DNA of 50,533 nt from Willaertia magna (lineage: Eukaryota; Heterolobosea; Eutetramitea; Acrasida; Naegleriidae), in the NCBI GenBank assembly GCA_902984215.1, contig CADWAF010000514.1, positions 1-50,533 on the forward strand, written 5' to 3'. The translations under genes and the position numbers were made by a program. The notes under the pieces were generated by a model. It was not told the origin of the DNA. It did not search any database and saw only the letters and a list, made by a program, of their open reading frames with translations. Positions 50,481 through 50,533 of the stretch are shown here, one piece after another (the first letter of the stretch is position 1; every line of letters begins with the position of its first letter).

Positions 50481-50533
50481 TTTTGATGATTTTTGATTAT
50501 TTATGGGAGCAGGCAAAATTTTTTCATTTTACG

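Overview
The window is AT-rich nuclear DNA of a unicellular eukaryote. Genes sit on both strands, 22 bp to a few hundred bp apart, and about half carry short introns, mostly 35-77 bp, with GTAAGT-type donors. All three standard stop codons are used. The gene content combines many divergent Ras-superfamily GTPases, F-box/leucine-rich proteins, a Piwi-clade Argonaute, a Galpha-like protein, a kinesin, an ARL6-like GTPase, a GCKR homologue, and mitochondrial enzymes with presequences. Together these point to a free-living amoeboflagellate, most likely a heterolobosean such as Naegleria. That assignment is an inference from composition and gene content, not from a marker gene.

Layout. 0-12 kb: HECT ubiquitin ligase, Rab21, two F-box/LRR-like proteins (one membrane-anchored), an ARL6-like GTPase, CutC, and an F-box/GTPase fusion. 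12.2-14.0 kb: an almost pure A+T island without genes. 14-24.6 kb: secreted or anchored kelch protein, mitochondrial dihydrolipoamide dehydrogenase, Piwi with an RGG tail, LRR protein, short kinesin ending in a CaaX box, and a glutathione-peroxidase-fold protein without its peroxidatic cysteine. 24.6-35.5 kb: mostly unrecognised proteins (a possible longin/Fuzzy-like protein, an 830-aa helical protein, a small helical protein, a Ser/Lys-rich protein, a multi-pass membrane protein), plus a Rab-like GTPase without C-terminal cysteines and a STE7-like kinase. 35.7-50.5 kb: Galpha-like protein, Pcf11, START protein, HD-domain phosphohydrolase, GCKR/MurQ-like SIS protein, 1173-aa coiled-coil protein, divergent PCNA, small mitochondrial protein with a duplicated terminal exon, RNF141-like RING protein, and a cytochrome b5/b5-reductase fusion.

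The genes do not form an operon or a single pathway. Shared themes are ubiquitin transfer (HECT, RING, F-box proteins), vesicle and cilium traffic (Rab21, ARL6-like, kinesin, possible longin protein), and small GTPases that have lost canonical residues. Several convergent neighbours have stop codons touching or overlapping, so antisense 3' ends are expected next to a Piwi gene. Several divergent promoters carry E2F-like TTTCCCGC or TTTTGGCGC elements, the clearest being between the coiled-coil gene and PCNA.

The most unusual signal is at 47442-47509. A 36-bp unit containing an intron acceptor and a complete terminal exon is tandemly duplicated. The two copies differ at five codons, all synonymously, so both appear to have been kept as coding alternatives. 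Exon boundaries were read by eye from GT/AG sites and frame continuity. No RNA genes, mobile elements or CRISPR arrays were recognised.
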